The notes below the pieces were generated by a model, which saw only the letters and a program-made list of their open reading frames with translations, had not been told where the DNA came from and ran no database searches. From assembly GCA_021018815.1 (NCBI GenBank), contig JAITYX010000007.1, forward strand, positions 8,557,001 to 8,621,000: 64,000 nt of DNA. Reading direction: 5' to 3'. Shown here piece by piece: positions 63,338-64,000 of this stretch (the stretch's first letter is position 1; each line of letters starts with the position of its first letter). The DNA is from Talinum fruticosum (Eukaryota; Streptophyta; Magnoliopsida; Caryophyllales; Talinaceae). Made by a program: the position numbers and the translations under genes.

Positions 63338-64000
63338 TTAGATTTTGCTTATAGAAATTTCAAGGCCATCTGTTGGCAAAGGATGTGGAAGATATTTGAT
63401 TACTGCATCTCGATTAAGTAACTCCCACCTGAAAAAGGTAAATCACATAGGTCAGGAAGGTCCTATAGTATAGTATACACTTGTAGTCATTCCTTCCAAT
63501 TAGGTTGCGGCATATTGAATGAATGGAATGAAGTTGGATGCTCATGTTACAGGATTGTTTGTTCATAATCCAAGATTGCGGAGGACATGACACAAACGTG
63601 GACCACAGCCAGGTTACCAGGAGCACGTCGTTTAGTATACACTATATTTGATTAGAAGCTCATAATAGAGACTGTCCAAATATCCTGGCTTTCCTATTCA
63701 AAGTGCAATTCTAGTTCTTGAAGAATTTTTATTTTAGTGTTATTGGTGGACATATATGCCAAACAGTTAACCACTCTAGCATTTTCCTACTTTCTACTTG
63801 CATGAATATGGGCACCTCTTGATGGTTTCTTAACACTAAGATAACATCTTCGTGATGGAGATTATTACATCTGCTTTGCTAATTTTTGCATGAAGCTTAT
63901 GCTATTAACTGGGAAATATGATTCAGTTTTTTTCCTGTTATGTTTTAGTCTTGAAGAAATTCTCAGATGGCATTGATAATGATAGTCATTTCATTAGTTT
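63338..64000 (-). CDS. second CYP88-like P450, last exon only (partial)
   Basis: The minus-strand exon 63428-63338 begins with the split codon before WELLNRDAVIKYLPHPLP and ends ISISKI-stop. It has the same length (91 bp) and phase as the last exon of the P450 at 57204-57294 and about 70% identical residues. The following intron (63429-64000) also resembles intron 8 of the first copy and runs off the window. This is a tandem duplicate in the same orientation; upstream exons lie beyond the right edge. Confidence 0.85.

Overview
This is a plant nuclear window. It has split genes with GT-AG introns, a nuclear tRNA-Ser, AT-rich intergenic DNA, LTR retrotransposons, MITEs, a SINE, and plant-specific families (SBT1 subtilase, clade A PP2C, plant OMA1, GT64, CYP85-clan P450). 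The genes look eudicot. Three of them (AHG1-like PP2C, SBT1.3-like subtilase, OMA1-like protease), and probably the kinase at the left edge, have best relatives that I recall as adjacent Arabidopsis chromosome 5 genes (At5g51740-At5g51770). This block is therefore probably ancestral, later stretched by a roughly 20 kb repeat island and an inserted fucosidase and GT64 gene.

Layout. 0-1.3 kb: 5' part of a receptor-like kinase (-), running off the left edge. 4.2-8.05 kb: GT64 glycosyltransferase (-). 9.5-13.1 kb: AHG1-type PP2C (-). 15.6-18.8 kb: SBT1.3-type subtilase (-). 20.8 kb: tRNA-Ser(UGA) (-). 22.1-24.4 kb: FUC1-type alpha-L-fucosidase (+). 25.9-35.1 kb: a solo LTR, two truncated LTRs head to head, and the gag-protease body of a Ty3/gypsy element whose gag is split by a hAT-type insertion. 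35.25-44.6 kb: two large foldback-like elements in TA microsatellites, each with an inverted pair of tRNA-like modules. 45.4-48.1 kb: OMA1 (+). 48.8-56.1 kb: RH7-like DEAD-box helicase (-) with a gag-only Ty1/copia element in intron 1. 57.2-60.7 kb: CYP88-like P450 (-). 61.1 kb: SINE. 61.3-63.0 kb: a promoter with site II and telo-box motifs, followed by box C/D snoRNA-like repeats (+). 63.3 kb to the end: last exon of a second, tandem P450 (-).

Two points govern how the gene calls should be read. First, six of the seven genes that I could reconstruct in full have at least one frame break. Each break is repaired by restoring one base in a short homopolymer (about 12 clear cases, essentially all deletions). 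I read this as an assembly or consensus homopolymer under-call, not as pseudogenes, and I give exon coordinates as found. Second, the most novel-looking material is the foldback pair with tRNA-like modules (35-44.6 kb) and the snoRNA repeats, whose D' guide matches 18S rRNA.

The genes do not form one pathway. Several touch hormone signalling or cell-wall biology (PP2C in ABA and seed signalling, P450 possibly in gibberellin-like diterpenoid metabolism, subtilase and fucosidase in the apoplast, GT64 in the Golgi). OMA1 is mitochondrial, and RH7 and the snoRNAs are nucleolar. Family and synteny statements are from memory, not from a search.
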